A stretch of 64,000 nt of DNA, taken from Seonamhaeicola sp. ML3. Lineage in GTDB: Bacteria > Bacteroidota > Bacteroidia > Flavobacteriales > Flavobacteriaceae. The stretch is taken from NCBI RefSeq assembly GCF_023273855.1, contig NZ_CP096884.1, positions 1,550,001-1,614,000 of the forward strand, in the 5' to 3' direction. The notes beneath the pieces were generated by a model. The model searched no databases. It was not told the DNA's origin and worked only from the letters and a program-made list of their open reading frames with translations. The position numbers and the translations under genes were made by a program. Shown here piece after piece: positions 18,148-28,006 of this stretch; the first letter of the stretch is position 1, and each line of letters begins with the position of its first letter.

Positions 18148-19289
18148 TGGTATCGCTTTTTTAGATAATCTAAAAGATATGCATAAAAATCTATCATTTC
18201 TAGCCCAAATAAGATAAGGATCAATATGGGCGTAACAGATAAGTATACGTTAACCTTTAACAATAAGAGTGCCAAGTATAACAATACAATTGAGATGCTT
18301 AGTTGGTATAATTTAATTAAGACATCAAATGCCAAAGTACTTCTTTTGTAAAAACGCATACCGAACATAGTTAGGAAAAAGCAACAGATTATAGCTATTA
18401 AATAAACAAGGTAATCGGGAACTTTAGTTATAAAATTTCCACTGGTTAGCATTTTAATAACATTGGCGTGAATGAGCACACCATACATATCGGGAGTGGA
18501 TTTTCCTGCAAAATTCTCATTTAAAGGCGTGAAGTGTTTGTCTTCAATATCAAAAGGATTTCCAGTAGGCGTTCCTAGGTACCCTAATAACACAATTTTA
18601 TCCCTCATTGAAGGTATTGATTCTAACTCCAGTAATTCTTGAATATCAAAAATTAAGAACGCATTTAAATTTCCAAAGTAGTTAATGGGTATGCCTTCAT
18701 TTAGTTTTTTTGAATCAAAATGGCTTAATTTTCCAGATTTTAGAGCCACTTGAGTAGCAAAGGATAATTTATTTTCAGGTGTTTTATAACCTCTAAAACT
18801 TCGTATTACCTTATCCTTGTTGTCGAAGTTTACGTTAATAAAACCTTCGACGGGTTTTTCATTTCTGAAATAATCATGATTTTTAATTAAAGTATCATTT
18901 TCAAAGTAGTAGGATGTAACAATGTTGTTATGTTTGTTCAGTGCCGATTTTAAAACAGAATCTGTAAACATTTCCTTTTGTTCTTTGAATATAGCATCTA
19001 GGCCTATTACTTTTGGATTTTGTTTCTGGATTTTTTCTATGGCTTGTGCAATAGTAAATCTATCAGCATGTTGTATGTTAACTATAATAATATCCTTGTC
19101 TATCTTATTAGTTTTGTGAATTTTAGAGTGATAAATATCTGTAAAGCTAAAATCTTTAAAAGCTCTGTAGAATGGGTCTAAGATATTTACGTTGACGAAT
19201 ATAAGTAGTAAGATTCCAGAGACCAGTAAAGTGAGGATGGTGCAAAAAAAGCTATCTCTCCACAGGAGTTTTTTCTTTTCTGAAATCAT
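18123..19289 (-). CDS. CHASE2-domain membrane protein without a cytoplasmic output domain
   Basis: 388 residues. One membrane helix at ~12-33 is followed by an extracytoplasmic CHASE2 sensor domain (~40-285; typical pieces are IIIVNIQHADRF, VIGLDAIF, INYFG and DKIVLLGYLGTP). Three closely spaced membrane helices occupy ~293-375. CHASE2 proteins usually carry a kinase or cyclase domain after these helices, but this one stops about 12 residues past the last helix. It must therefore signal through a partner, or act outward. The FecR-like gene overlaps its 3' end. CHASE2 genes often lie near CHAT and caspase genes in bacteria, which supports a link to the converging protease cluster. The domain call is good; the signal sensed is unknown. 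Confidence 0.8.
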   Translation of the reverse strand: MISEKKKLLWRDSFFCTILTLLVSGILLLIFVNVNILDPFYRAFKDFSFTDIYHSKIHKTNKIDKDIIIVNIQHADRFTIAQAIEKIQKQNPKVIGLDAIFKEQKEMFTDSVLKSALNKHNNIVTSYYFENDTLIKNHDYFRNEKPVEGFINVNFDNKDKVIRSFRGYKTPENKLSFATQVALKSGKLSHFDSKKLNEGIPINYFGNLNAFLIFDIQELLELESIPSMRDKIVLLGYLGTPTGNPFDIEDKHFTPLNENFAGKSTPDMYGVLIHANVIKMLTSGNFITKVPDYLVYLIAIICCFFLTMFGMRFYKRSTLAFDVLIKLYQLSISIVLLYLALLLLKVNVYLSVTPILILILFGLEMIDFYAYLLDYLKKRYQWKSYLLD

Positions 19290-19333
19290 AAAGTAATATT
19301 CTATGTTTTAAATATATAAATTTAAATATAGAA

Positions 19334-19363
19334 CAAAAAAATAGCGACCTATTGGTCGCTATT
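19334..19363 (-). terminator. Rho-independent terminator after atpC
   Basis: A perfect 10-bp stem (AATAGCGACC with GGTCGCTATT) around a 4-nt loop at 19340-19363 is followed on the - strand by seven T. It lies 25 nt past the atpC stop and shields the CHASE2 gene from ATP synthase transcription. Confidence 0.85.
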
Positions 19364-19388
19364 CTATATTTCGAAATAAAATTATTGT

Positions 19389-19664
19389 TTAGTCTGCTAA
19401 AACAATAACCTTATTGTCTTTTAACTCTAAAGTCCCAGAATTAATTGCCAGCCAAAATCCATTATCAGATTTAGTGAATTTAGATTCAACTTCCTCATCT
19501 AAAGAAATATTACCAACAATCTTTACTTGTCCTTCTTTTAATAAAGATACAATAGGAGCGTGGTCTTTAAGCATTTGGAACTCGCCATTCACACCTGGAA
19601 CAGCAACCGACTCAACTTCTCCACTAAATAAGGTGGCTTCTGGTGATACAATTTCTAAGTACAT
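19389..19664 (-). CDS. atpC: ATP synthase F1 epsilon subunit
   Basis: 91 residues. The protein is the N-terminal beta-sandwich of F1 epsilon (MYLEIVSPEATLFSGEVESV, GVNGEFQMLKDHAPIVSLL). It lacks the C-terminal helical hairpin of the ~138-residue E. coli protein, which is common in Bacteroidota. It connects the beta-gamma part of F1 to the c-ring and helps control ATP hydrolysis. It lies 42 nt after atpD in the same transcript and ends at a clear terminator. The beta and epsilon genes alone, with no other ATP synthase genes nearby, is the normal flavobacterial layout. Without the C-terminal helices the usual epsilon inhibition by the extended helix cannot occur. Confidence 0.95.
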   Translation of the reverse strand: MYLEIVSPEATLFSGEVESVAVPGVNGEFQMLKDHAPIVSLLKEGQVKIVGNISLDEEVESKFTKSDNGFWLAINSGTLELKDNKVIVLAD

Positions 19665-19706
19665 AAATTTTTAATTAATAATTAATAATCGACAATTATT
19701 AATTGA

Positions 19707-21218
<1,512 letters not shown>

Positions 21219-21276
21219 TTATCTGTTTAATATTATGCGATTTAATTGTGTGAAAACACGATGTCGTTTTCGGCTG

Positions 21277-21284
21277 CAAAGATA
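21277..21284 (-). promoter_or_regulatory. -7 element TATCTTTG for atpDC
   Basis: On the - strand this reads TATCTTTG, an exact TAnnTTTG match, about 60 nt before the atpD ATG. A correctly spaced -33 TTG is not obvious. Confidence 0.45.
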
Positions 21285-21331
21285 TGGGTTTTAATTAAAT
21301 ATAAAACTTCTTTTCTATTCTTTTTTGGAAC

Positions 21332-21361
21332 AAAAAAACACCTTTGGGTTAAAGGTGTTTT
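21332..21361 (-). terminator. Rho-independent terminator after the SGNH lipoprotein gene
   Basis: An 11-bp stem (AAAACACCTTT with AAAGGTGTTTT) and 5-nt loop at 21335-21361, with a run of T on the - strand. It sits 24 nt after the stop of the SGNH gene, closing the TonB receptor/SGNH operon. Confidence 0.85.
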
Positions 21362-21384
21362 AAATACTATTTTTTAGTCTTATG

Positions 21385-23070
21385 TTACTGTAGTGTAGGG
21401 GAGTAATTTGTTGGATAGTTCCCTACATCGACCAGATTTCCAGAATCTTCAAAATTAGTTCCATACTGGGCATCTATGGCTTTCATAAACTCATTAGCTG
21501 CCATAGCATAACCTCTTGAAGTAAGATGAACGCCATCTAAAGAAAAAGCGCCTCCCGTTACCAGATTCGATTTTAGTATAAAATTATTATAAGGGATTCC
21601 AGTACTCGCCAACTGTGTTAACAAAGCATTTGCATCTACAAAAGCCAATCCAGCACTAGCAGCAGTGTTTTGTATAACGGTATTGTAAGCATCAATCGCT
21701 GTTTTTATTTCCTGTTGTTCACTTGGAAGTAAAACCCATTTGTCTGACAGAGGTAATGTTATACCTTCTGTAGAAAACTGATCAGCAATGGCCTCAGGCA
21801 ACTGAAACCCTTGTAGTGCATCAGATGACGTTTCGTTAACCTCACCTATAACAGAGAGACTTGGTAAAACCAGTAAGTCATTTTCGTTTGCTTGTCTAGC
21901 TTGTCCATAAACATTACCGAAAATTGTGGCTACCACTGGAGCGGCTTCTGCTGGTAAGCCGAACGATTGTAAGAAACCAGGAAATGTGGGGCTAGCTAAT
22001 AGTGCTCCTGTAATTTGAGCCGAGAGATCTGTTAGGGTTTCATCGTGAATAACAACACCATTAGCTTCGGTAGTTGAAAATGTAATGGTGCGTGATGGGT
22101 CAAGAACCGCGAAAATCTGGTTTAAAGCTCCATAAACATTGTTTAGGGTAGGGATTTGTGCTACCAGAGCAGGGCCATTATCTTCATCGTTAGGGTCTAA
22201 GGCATTATAAGGAACTGTGGTAAAGTGAGGGATGTCTGTTACATAAGGAATATTGGCAACAACCCCTTTAGCATTACCAGAAGTTAACGTTGCTACTATA
22301 GCTCCGTAGGTTTGGGTAAATCCTACTCCTGGAGGGCCATCAAGCGGGGTGATTGGGTCTGACCCATCACCTCCTGAAGTTGCATAACCCAAAACATCAT
22401 TGGAACCAATCCATAATGAGAAAAATGTAGGAGATTGAGCCATAGAAAGTTCTAATACCGAGGCATTGGGTGTAGAACCCGTCATTCGAATAAAATAAGG
22501 GTTAGCTAAACCTAGGGCAAAATTTGAAAGGTTACCATATCCTGGTGCTAACAAATGAAAACTTTTTGCTCCTGGAACACCCATATTGTTGAATGGTCCC
22601 GTTGGATTATTTAACAAGATATCTGTTGTAGACATAACGGGCCCAATGACGTCTTCTAAATTTTTAGGCGCACCGCCAGTGGTCACCAATCTGGGTTTAA
22701 GTATATGTTCACCTGTAAGTGGACTAAAGATTTTATTTCCTCCTAATATCAATCCACCAATGTTGTCATTCATAAGTGGTTGGGTGAAATCACCACCTCC
22801 CAAGAGCGCAAACTTTTGAGATAGTATATTGGGCATGGAATTCTCCTGAGTTGCCTTGAATAGTGCGTTATCGCTAAATCCAGCTGTTAGTGAGTTACCT
22901 ACAGCTACATACTTCGTAAAATCTACAGAGCCAGTTGTTAGCGCAGGTAATATAATTTCTGGTTGAGGTTCTATATTAGTATCCTTTAATACATCTTCGG
23001 GTTCATTACAGGCTGTAAGAATGAATAAGCCAACTAGTAACCATATATATTTAGTATTCATCATTTTCAT
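21385..23070 (-). CDS. SGNH/GDSL-family surface lipoprotein
   Basis: 561 residues. A lipoprotein signal ends at Cys21 (FILTAC). SGNH hydrolase blocks are visible: block I as AVGNSLTAGF (~55-65), the GxND block as WIGSNDVLG, and the C-terminal DGVHLTSRGYAMAANEF with the Asp and His of the triad. Asn replaces Asp in the usual GDS, which is tolerated in this superfamily because Ser is the nucleophile. At 561 residues it is longer than the ~200-residue core, with insertions between blocks. It starts 3 nt after the TonB receptor stop, and such pairs recur in flavobacteria, so the two proteins may act together at the outer membrane, for example on acylated or acetylated ligands. Substrate unknown. 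Confidence 0.85.
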   Translation of the reverse strand: MKMMNTKYIWLLVGLFILTACNEPEDVLKDTNIEPQPEIILPALTTGSVDFTKYVAVGNSLTAGFSDNALFKATQENSMPNILSQKFALLGGGDFTQPLMNDNIGGLILGGNKIFSPLTGEHILKPRLVTTGGAPKNLEDVIGPVMSTTDILLNNPTGPFNNMGVPGAKSFHLLAPGYGNLSNFALGLANPYFIRMTGSTPNASVLELSMAQSPTFFSLWIGSNDVLGYATSGGDGSDPITPLDGPPGVGFTQTYGAIVATLTSGNAKGVVANIPYVTDIPHFTTVPYNALDPNDEDNGPALVAQIPTLNNVYGALNQIFAVLDPSRTITFSTTEANGVVIHDETLTDLSAQITGALLASPTFPGFLQSFGLPAEAAPVVATIFGNVYGQARQANENDLLVLPSLSVIGEVNETSSDALQGFQLPEAIADQFSTEGITLPLSDKWVLLPSEQQEIKTAIDAYNTVIQNTAASAGLAFVDANALLTQLASTGIPYNNFILKSNLVTGGAFSLDGVHLTSRGYAMAANEFMKAIDAQYGTNFEDSGNLVDVGNYPTNYSPTLQ

Positions 23071-23073
23071 TTT

Positions 23074-25824
23074 TTAGTTATTAATTGTCCAAGAAATATA
23101 ATATTGAGAACCAATGAAACCAGTACCAAAGGCTGTGAAGTACTCATCACCTAATAGGTTTGTAGCCCCAGCTTTGAAGGTAGATTTAAAACTAGGTACC
23201 TTTAAATTTATTTGAGCATCTACTACATGAAATTCTGGTACCAATCCGTTTCCAAATGTTGCTTCCCAGAAATAATCATCACTAAATCTGTAAGCTATAT
23301 TAAATCCGAAATTTTTGAACAATTCTGTATTACCAAAAGAAGCTTTAAACTTGTGTTCTGGGGTGTTGAAATTGGTTGTAAAATCTGGGAATCTACTTCT
23401 GTCAAAGTCTAATTTAGCATAGGTGTAACTACCATTTAAATCGAAATCGCCAAACACTTTTGTTGATATTCCAATGGAAGCACCATAGGAGTTCACATCA
23501 GCGGGAGAATTGGTATATGTACTCCAAGGCTGAAAATCGTCGTTAGCAATGGCGGCTACTGAAAGTGAATTGTCTCCTACCGTTCCATAAAAAGGCGATA
23601 TTACGACTTCTTGAGATATGAAGTCTTTGTACCTATTGTAATAGGCACTAAAATCTACTATTAAATTTTCGAATTTACCTCTATAGCCTACCTCGACAGA
23701 AGATACTTGTTCTGGTTTTATGATGTCTGGATTTGCAACCTCTAAAACGGCTGGATTCCCAGTTTCGGCGAGTTCCATGACAGAACTTGCGGTATAAGAG
23801 TTTTCGTAGGCCACTCTTCCGGTTTGAGTAACTGAAGACCCTTGCCCAAGAGCTTGTCCTTCATTACTAATATCAAACGTTCTTGTGTATCTGTCTAAAT
23901 TATCAGGGGCTGAACCTACAAGAATAGCTCTACCGGCATCTAAACCAATAAACAAATCTTGGGTCGTTGGATTTCTAAAACCTGTTTGAACAGATGCTCG
24001 AATATTATGATTTTCATTTATTGTTAGACCAGCCGATAATCTGGGCGAATAAAAGCCATCAAAAAACTCAGATTTGTCATAACGAATAGACCCTGTTAGC
24101 TTTAGTTCCAACAAATCATTCAACTCAATATTTTTTTGTATTTGGGTATAGATACCAAATTCAGAATAATCTATTGGACCATCAGAATCGGTGTAAATTG
24201 TTCCAGAAGAATTCAAACTATACCTTCTGTAAGATCCACCAACTTGTATTTCTGCCCAATCAATTAAATGCCCAAAGTTATAATTGGCATCAGAATGATA
24301 GTATTTAGAAGCATCTTGGAATTTGGAACCCGTACTTAAATCTGGGTCATTTATACTTCTGTTAAAAGCGGCTATAAATTCAGGAGACCCTGGTTCGAAC
24401 CTTCCAGATTCGGCTTGAGCTCTAGCAGCAGCATGAGCTTGCGATTCTGTAGCGCCACCTAAGGTAGCACCTGCAAAAGTTTGAATGTACTCACCAAACC
24501 ACTGCTCGTCGCTTTTCCATGCTCTGTTAATGTTTATACCAGTGAAAACCATATCGTAGGAATCACCTGCTTTATCGGCTACAACATAACCTCTTAAAAA
24601 GAAATTATCGTTTTTAAACTCTAGCTTGTGTTGCTGCTGGAAAAAGTTAGCAATGTTATATCTGTTCGTTCCTTGGTATATTGTAGAACCTGTTCCCACT
24701 TTACCAACATATTGAATTTCGAAGTCGTCTTTCCAAGGTCTCAAATATAATCCCCAATCGGCCTTCACACTTTCAGCGTTATAATTTGTTAAATCCCTTT
24801 CGTTGTAACCAGTTCTGCTTATGTCCACATTGGGTATAATGCCTTTAACACTCTCTGGTGCGAGTGATCTGATGTTAGCAGAAACTTCATCTCCATATAC
24901 GTTAATACCATCATAATCTAAATCTGCCCTTGTTCTGGAAGGATCTATCTTATCTATTTCGCTTGTTGCTGCCCAGTCGGTACCTTTCAAATATGCAAAG
25001 TTGACTTTAGCTGCAAAAACATCATTGAATTTGTGAGCAGCTCGTATTCCAAAATCCCTGTACGTGTTGTCACCAGCAGATTCTTGAGATGTAATACCTT
25101 GTTTGTAATAGGCGCTTATACCGTGGTGGTCGAAAGGATTTTTACTACGCATGAAGAGAATACCATTAAAGGCGTTAGCACCATATAGAGCAGAAGACGC
25201 TCCTGGTAACAACTCTACGCTTTGCACATCAGTTTCTATCATACCGACTAAATTTCCTATAGGGAAGTTCAAAGCAGGCGTAGAATTATCCATTCCGTCT
25301 ACTAATTGCATAAATCGGTTATTAGCAAAAGTTGCAAATCCTCTTGTGTTAATAGATTTAAATGTTAAACTGTTGGTGTTTACATCAACACCTTTTAGAT
25401 TTTCAAGACCATCGTAAAAGTCTGCCGAAGCGGTGTTTTTGATATCCTTGATTCCAAAGCGTTCAACCGTTACAGGAGACTCGAATATACGTTCGGGTGT
25501 TCTTGAGGCAGAAATAACAACAGCATCTAGGGATGTCCCTTCTTTAAGGATAATTGCGATATTCTGACCTTTTTCTGTAATTTCTCGTGTGGTAGCTTCG
25601 AAACCGACGATACTAATTTTAATGGAAAATGGTGGGTTTTGGTTTGAGGTTAATTCAAAATTACCATCAAAATCTGATACTGTGCCCGTGGTCGTGCCAA
25701 CAATAATGATATTAGCTCCTGGTAATGGTTGGCCACTCTCATCTTTAACAGACCCCGAAATTGTTGTTTGTGAGTAAGATAAAGAACAAAACAACAAAAA
25801 AATAAAAGGAATAATTGTCTTCAT
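23074..25824 (-). CDS. TonB-dependent outer-membrane receptor
   Basis: 916 residues. Signal peptide ~1-18, then a carboxypeptidase-regulatory-like beta domain (ISGSVKDESGQPLPGANIII, ~20-100). The plug domain follows (~110-230; ISASRTPERIFESPVTVERFG, GVDVNTNSLTFKSINTRGF). A large beta-barrel makes up the rest and ends in an aromatic strand (YYISWTINN). The length and lack of a SusD partner argue against a classical SusC; the partner gene is the SGNH lipoprotein 3 nt downstream. It imports or senses a ligand using TonB energy. The ligand cannot be read from sequence. Gly- and Asn-rich barrel loops are ordinary for the family. Confidence 0.93.
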   Translation of the reverse strand: MKTIIPFIFLLFCSLSYSQTTISGSVKDESGQPLPGANIIIVGTTTGTVSDFDGNFELTSNQNPPFSIKISIVGFEATTREITEKGQNIAIILKEGTSLDAVVISASRTPERIFESPVTVERFGIKDIKNTASADFYDGLENLKGVDVNTNSLTFKSINTRGFATFANNRFMQLVDGMDNSTPALNFPIGNLVGMIETDVQSVELLPGASSALYGANAFNGILFMRSKNPFDHHGISAYYKQGITSQESAGDNTYRDFGIRAAHKFNDVFAAKVNFAYLKGTDWAATSEIDKIDPSRTRADLDYDGINVYGDEVSANIRSLAPESVKGIIPNVDISRTGYNERDLTNYNAESVKADWGLYLRPWKDDFEIQYVGKVGTGSTIYQGTNRYNIANFFQQQHKLEFKNDNFFLRGYVVADKAGDSYDMVFTGININRAWKSDEQWFGEYIQTFAGATLGGATESQAHAAARAQAESGRFEPGSPEFIAAFNRSINDPDLSTGSKFQDASKYYHSDANYNFGHLIDWAEIQVGGSYRRYSLNSSGTIYTDSDGPIDYSEFGIYTQIQKNIELNDLLELKLTGSIRYDKSEFFDGFYSPRLSAGLTINENHNIRASVQTGFRNPTTQDLFIGLDAGRAILVGSAPDNLDRYTRTFDISNEGQALGQGSSVTQTGRVAYENSYTASSVMELAETGNPAVLEVANPDIIKPEQVSSVEVGYRGKFENLIVDFSAYYNRYKDFISQEVVISPFYGTVGDNSLSVAAIANDDFQPWSTYTNSPADVNSYGASIGISTKVFGDFDLNGSYTYAKLDFDRSRFPDFTTNFNTPEHKFKASFGNTELFKNFGFNIAYRFSDDYFWEATFGNGLVPEFHVVDAQINLKVPSFKSTFKAGATNLLGDEYFTAFGTGFIGSQYYISWTINN

Positions 25825-25955
25825 TTAGAGTAAGTGAATTTTAGTTTACATAGCAATATATAAATAAATTATCAAAAAACTATGCATGCATAATATAATT
25901 TAACAAAAAACAGGTGGTAATTATGCGTTTTTGATAAAAATAGATGTGGAAAAAT

Positions 25956-25988
25956 AAAAATCTCAAGATTTTACATCTTGAGATTTTT
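25956..25988 (-). terminator. Rho-independent terminator after glmS
   Basis: A 14-bp stem (AAAAATCTCAAGAT with ATCTTGAGATTTTT) and 5-nt loop, AT-flanked on both sides, 27 nt past the glmS stop. The symmetric A and T runs would let it work in both directions, but only glmS needs it. Confidence 0.85.
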
Positions 25989-26014
25989 TTATGTTGTTGG
26001 TGAATAGTGAAATT

Positions 26015-27862
26015 TTATTCTACTGTAACAGACTTGGCTAAGTTTCTTGGTTGGTCTACATTTTTACCAAGCAATACAGCTATGTGATACGATAGTAATT
26101 GTAGAGGAATAGTAGTTAATAATGGAGAGAAAGGTTCTAACGTTTCAGGCACTTCTATCACATGATCGGCCAGTTCTTTAACTTGTACGTCTCCTTCTGT
26201 AACTACGGCAATTATTTTTCCTTTTCTTGATTTGATTTCTTGAATATTACTAACTACTTTTTCGTAGTGTCCTTTTTTAGTTGCAATAACAATTACAGGC
26301 ATATTCTCGTCAATTAGAGCAATAGGGCCATGCTTCATTTCTGCAGCAGGATAACCCTCTGCGTGGATGTAAGATATCTCCTTGAGTTTTAGGGCACCTT
26401 CTAATGCAACGGGGAAATTATAGCCTCTTCCTAAATACAAACAATTTGTAGCATCTTTATATATGTCTGATATTATTTTAATATGAGCATCAGATTCCAG
26501 AGCTTTTTCTACTTTATTAGGAATAAGTTCTAACTCTAACAAATAGCGGCGGTAATCGGAGCTACTTATGGTTCCCTTTGCTCTGGATAGTCTAAGCGCC
26601 ATTAAAGTTAAAACGGTAATTTGTGTTGTAAACGCTTTTGTTGAAGCTACACCAATTTCTGGACCAGCATGAGTGTAAGCTCCTGCATCTGTTTCTCTTG
26701 CGATAGAAGATCCAACTACGTTACAAACACCAAATACGAAAGCACCTTTAGATTTGGCAAGTTTAATTGCGGCTAAAGTATCTGCAGTTTCTCCAGATTG
26801 AGAAACGGCAATTAAAACATCATTCTCGGTAATAACAGGATTTCTATACCTAAATTCGGAAGCATATTCCACCTCTACAGGAATTCTGGCTAAATCTTCA
26901 AAAATATATTCTGCAACTAAACCAGCATGCCATGAAGTTCCACAAGCAACAATAATTATTCTGTTGGCATTTAGGAATTTTTTCATGTTGTCCTCAATAC
27001 CTGCCATTTTAATTATGGCCTCGTTACGTAAAAGCCTACCTCTGTATGTATCTGTGATTGCTTTGGGCTGTTCGTATATTTCTTTGAGCATAAAGTGGTC
27101 ATAACCTCCTTTTTCTATTTGCTCAAGATTTAATTGAAGCTTTTGTATGTATGGGTCTACTAAGGTGTCGTCTTTTATCTTTCTGATTTTAATGCCTCTG
27201 TGGAATCTAATTATAGCCATTTCTTCATCCTCTAAATAAATAGCATCTTTGGTGTATTCTATAAAAGGAGAAGCATCACTAGCTATAAAAAACTCATCTT
27301 CACCAATACCAATGGCTAACGGACTTCCTAATCTGGCAACAACAATTTCCTCTGGTTTGTTTTTATCGAAAACAGTAATTGCATAAGCTCCAATGACTTG
27401 GTTTAGAGCTATCTGTACAGCCTTTCCAAGCTTTATGTTTTCTTGTTTCTTTACGTCTTCTATTAAGTTTATTAATACTTCGGTATCTGTGTCTGATTTG
27501 AAGGTGTATCCTCGAGCAATTAACTCTTGCTTCAGGGAGTCGTAGTTTTCTATGATACCGTTATGGATAATTACTAAATCACCAGAGTTGGAAACGTGGG
27601 GATGTGAGTTTACATCATTTGGAACTCCATGAGTAGCCCAGCGTGTATGACCAATACCAACATTCCCGTGTTTGGTGATTTCTTTATCTGATATTTCTTC
27701 AAGATCTGCAACTTTACCTTTAGTTTTAGAAACTTTAAGATCGGTACCGTCAAAAAGAGCGATTCCGGCACTATCATAGCCTCTGTATTCTAAACGTTTA
27801 AGGCCTTCAACAATTATTGGGTAAGCTTCTCTGTGTCCTAAGTATCCAACTATGCCACACAT
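26015..27862 (-). CDS. glmS: Glutamine-fructose-6-phosphate aminotransferase (isomerizing)
   Basis: 615 residues, full length. It makes glucosamine-6-phosphate from fructose-6-phosphate and glutamine, the first step to UDP-GlcNAc for peptidoglycan and LPS. The N-terminal glutaminase domain starts MCGIVGYLG with Cys2 as nucleophile once Met is removed. Two sugar-isomerase (SIS) domains follow (CGTSWHAG, AVSQSGETADTLAA, LGRGYNFPVALEGALKLKEISYIHAEGYPAAEMKHGP). The C-terminus ends in KSVTVE, as expected. There is a 145-nt gap to the upstream DUF4270 gene. No glmS ribozyme is recognisable in the leader. Confidence 0.98.
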   Translation of the reverse strand: MCGIVGYLGHREAYPIIVEGLKRLEYRGYDSAGIALFDGTDLKVSKTKGKVADLEEISDKEITKHGNVGIGHTRWATHGVPNDVNSHPHVSNSGDLVIIHNGIIENYDSLKQELIARGYTFKSDTDTEVLINLIEDVKKQENIKLGKAVQIALNQVIGAYAITVFDKNKPEEIVVARLGSPLAIGIGEDEFFIASDASPFIEYTKDAIYLEDEEMAIIRFHRGIKIRKIKDDTLVDPYIQKLQLNLEQIEKGGYDHFMLKEIYEQPKAITDTYRGRLLRNEAIIKMAGIEDNMKKFLNANRIIIVACGTSWHAGLVAEYIFEDLARIPVEVEYASEFRYRNPVITENDVLIAVSQSGETADTLAAIKLAKSKGAFVFGVCNVVGSSIARETDAGAYTHAGPEIGVASTKAFTTQITVLTLMALRLSRAKGTISSSDYRRYLLELELIPNKVEKALESDAHIKIISDIYKDATNCLYLGRGYNFPVALEGALKLKEISYIHAEGYPAAEMKHGPIALIDENMPVIVIATKKGHYEKVVSNIQEIKSRKGKIIAVVTEGDVQVKELADHVIEVPETLEPFSPLLTTIPLQLLSYHIAVLLGKNVDQPRNLAKSVTVE

Positions 27863-28006
27863 ATATTATAGGTTTTGATAATTTGGGTTAATAAATAATT
27901 AGCAGCACAAATATGAAAAATAAATACCAAACCATTGTATTTATTATATGAATTAATAGTTTTTGACGACGAAATTCAACTAGATTTTTGTTTTTTTAGT
28001 CAAAAA

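Noticed and set aside
19414-19674. Antisense frame opposite atpC
   Set aside because: Shadow of a highly conserved gene; the peptide has no family features.
27863-28006. A glmS ribozyme or riboswitch in the glmS leader
   Set aside because: The 144-nt leader shows no recognisable ribozyme core, and such ribozymes are not expected in Bacteroidota.
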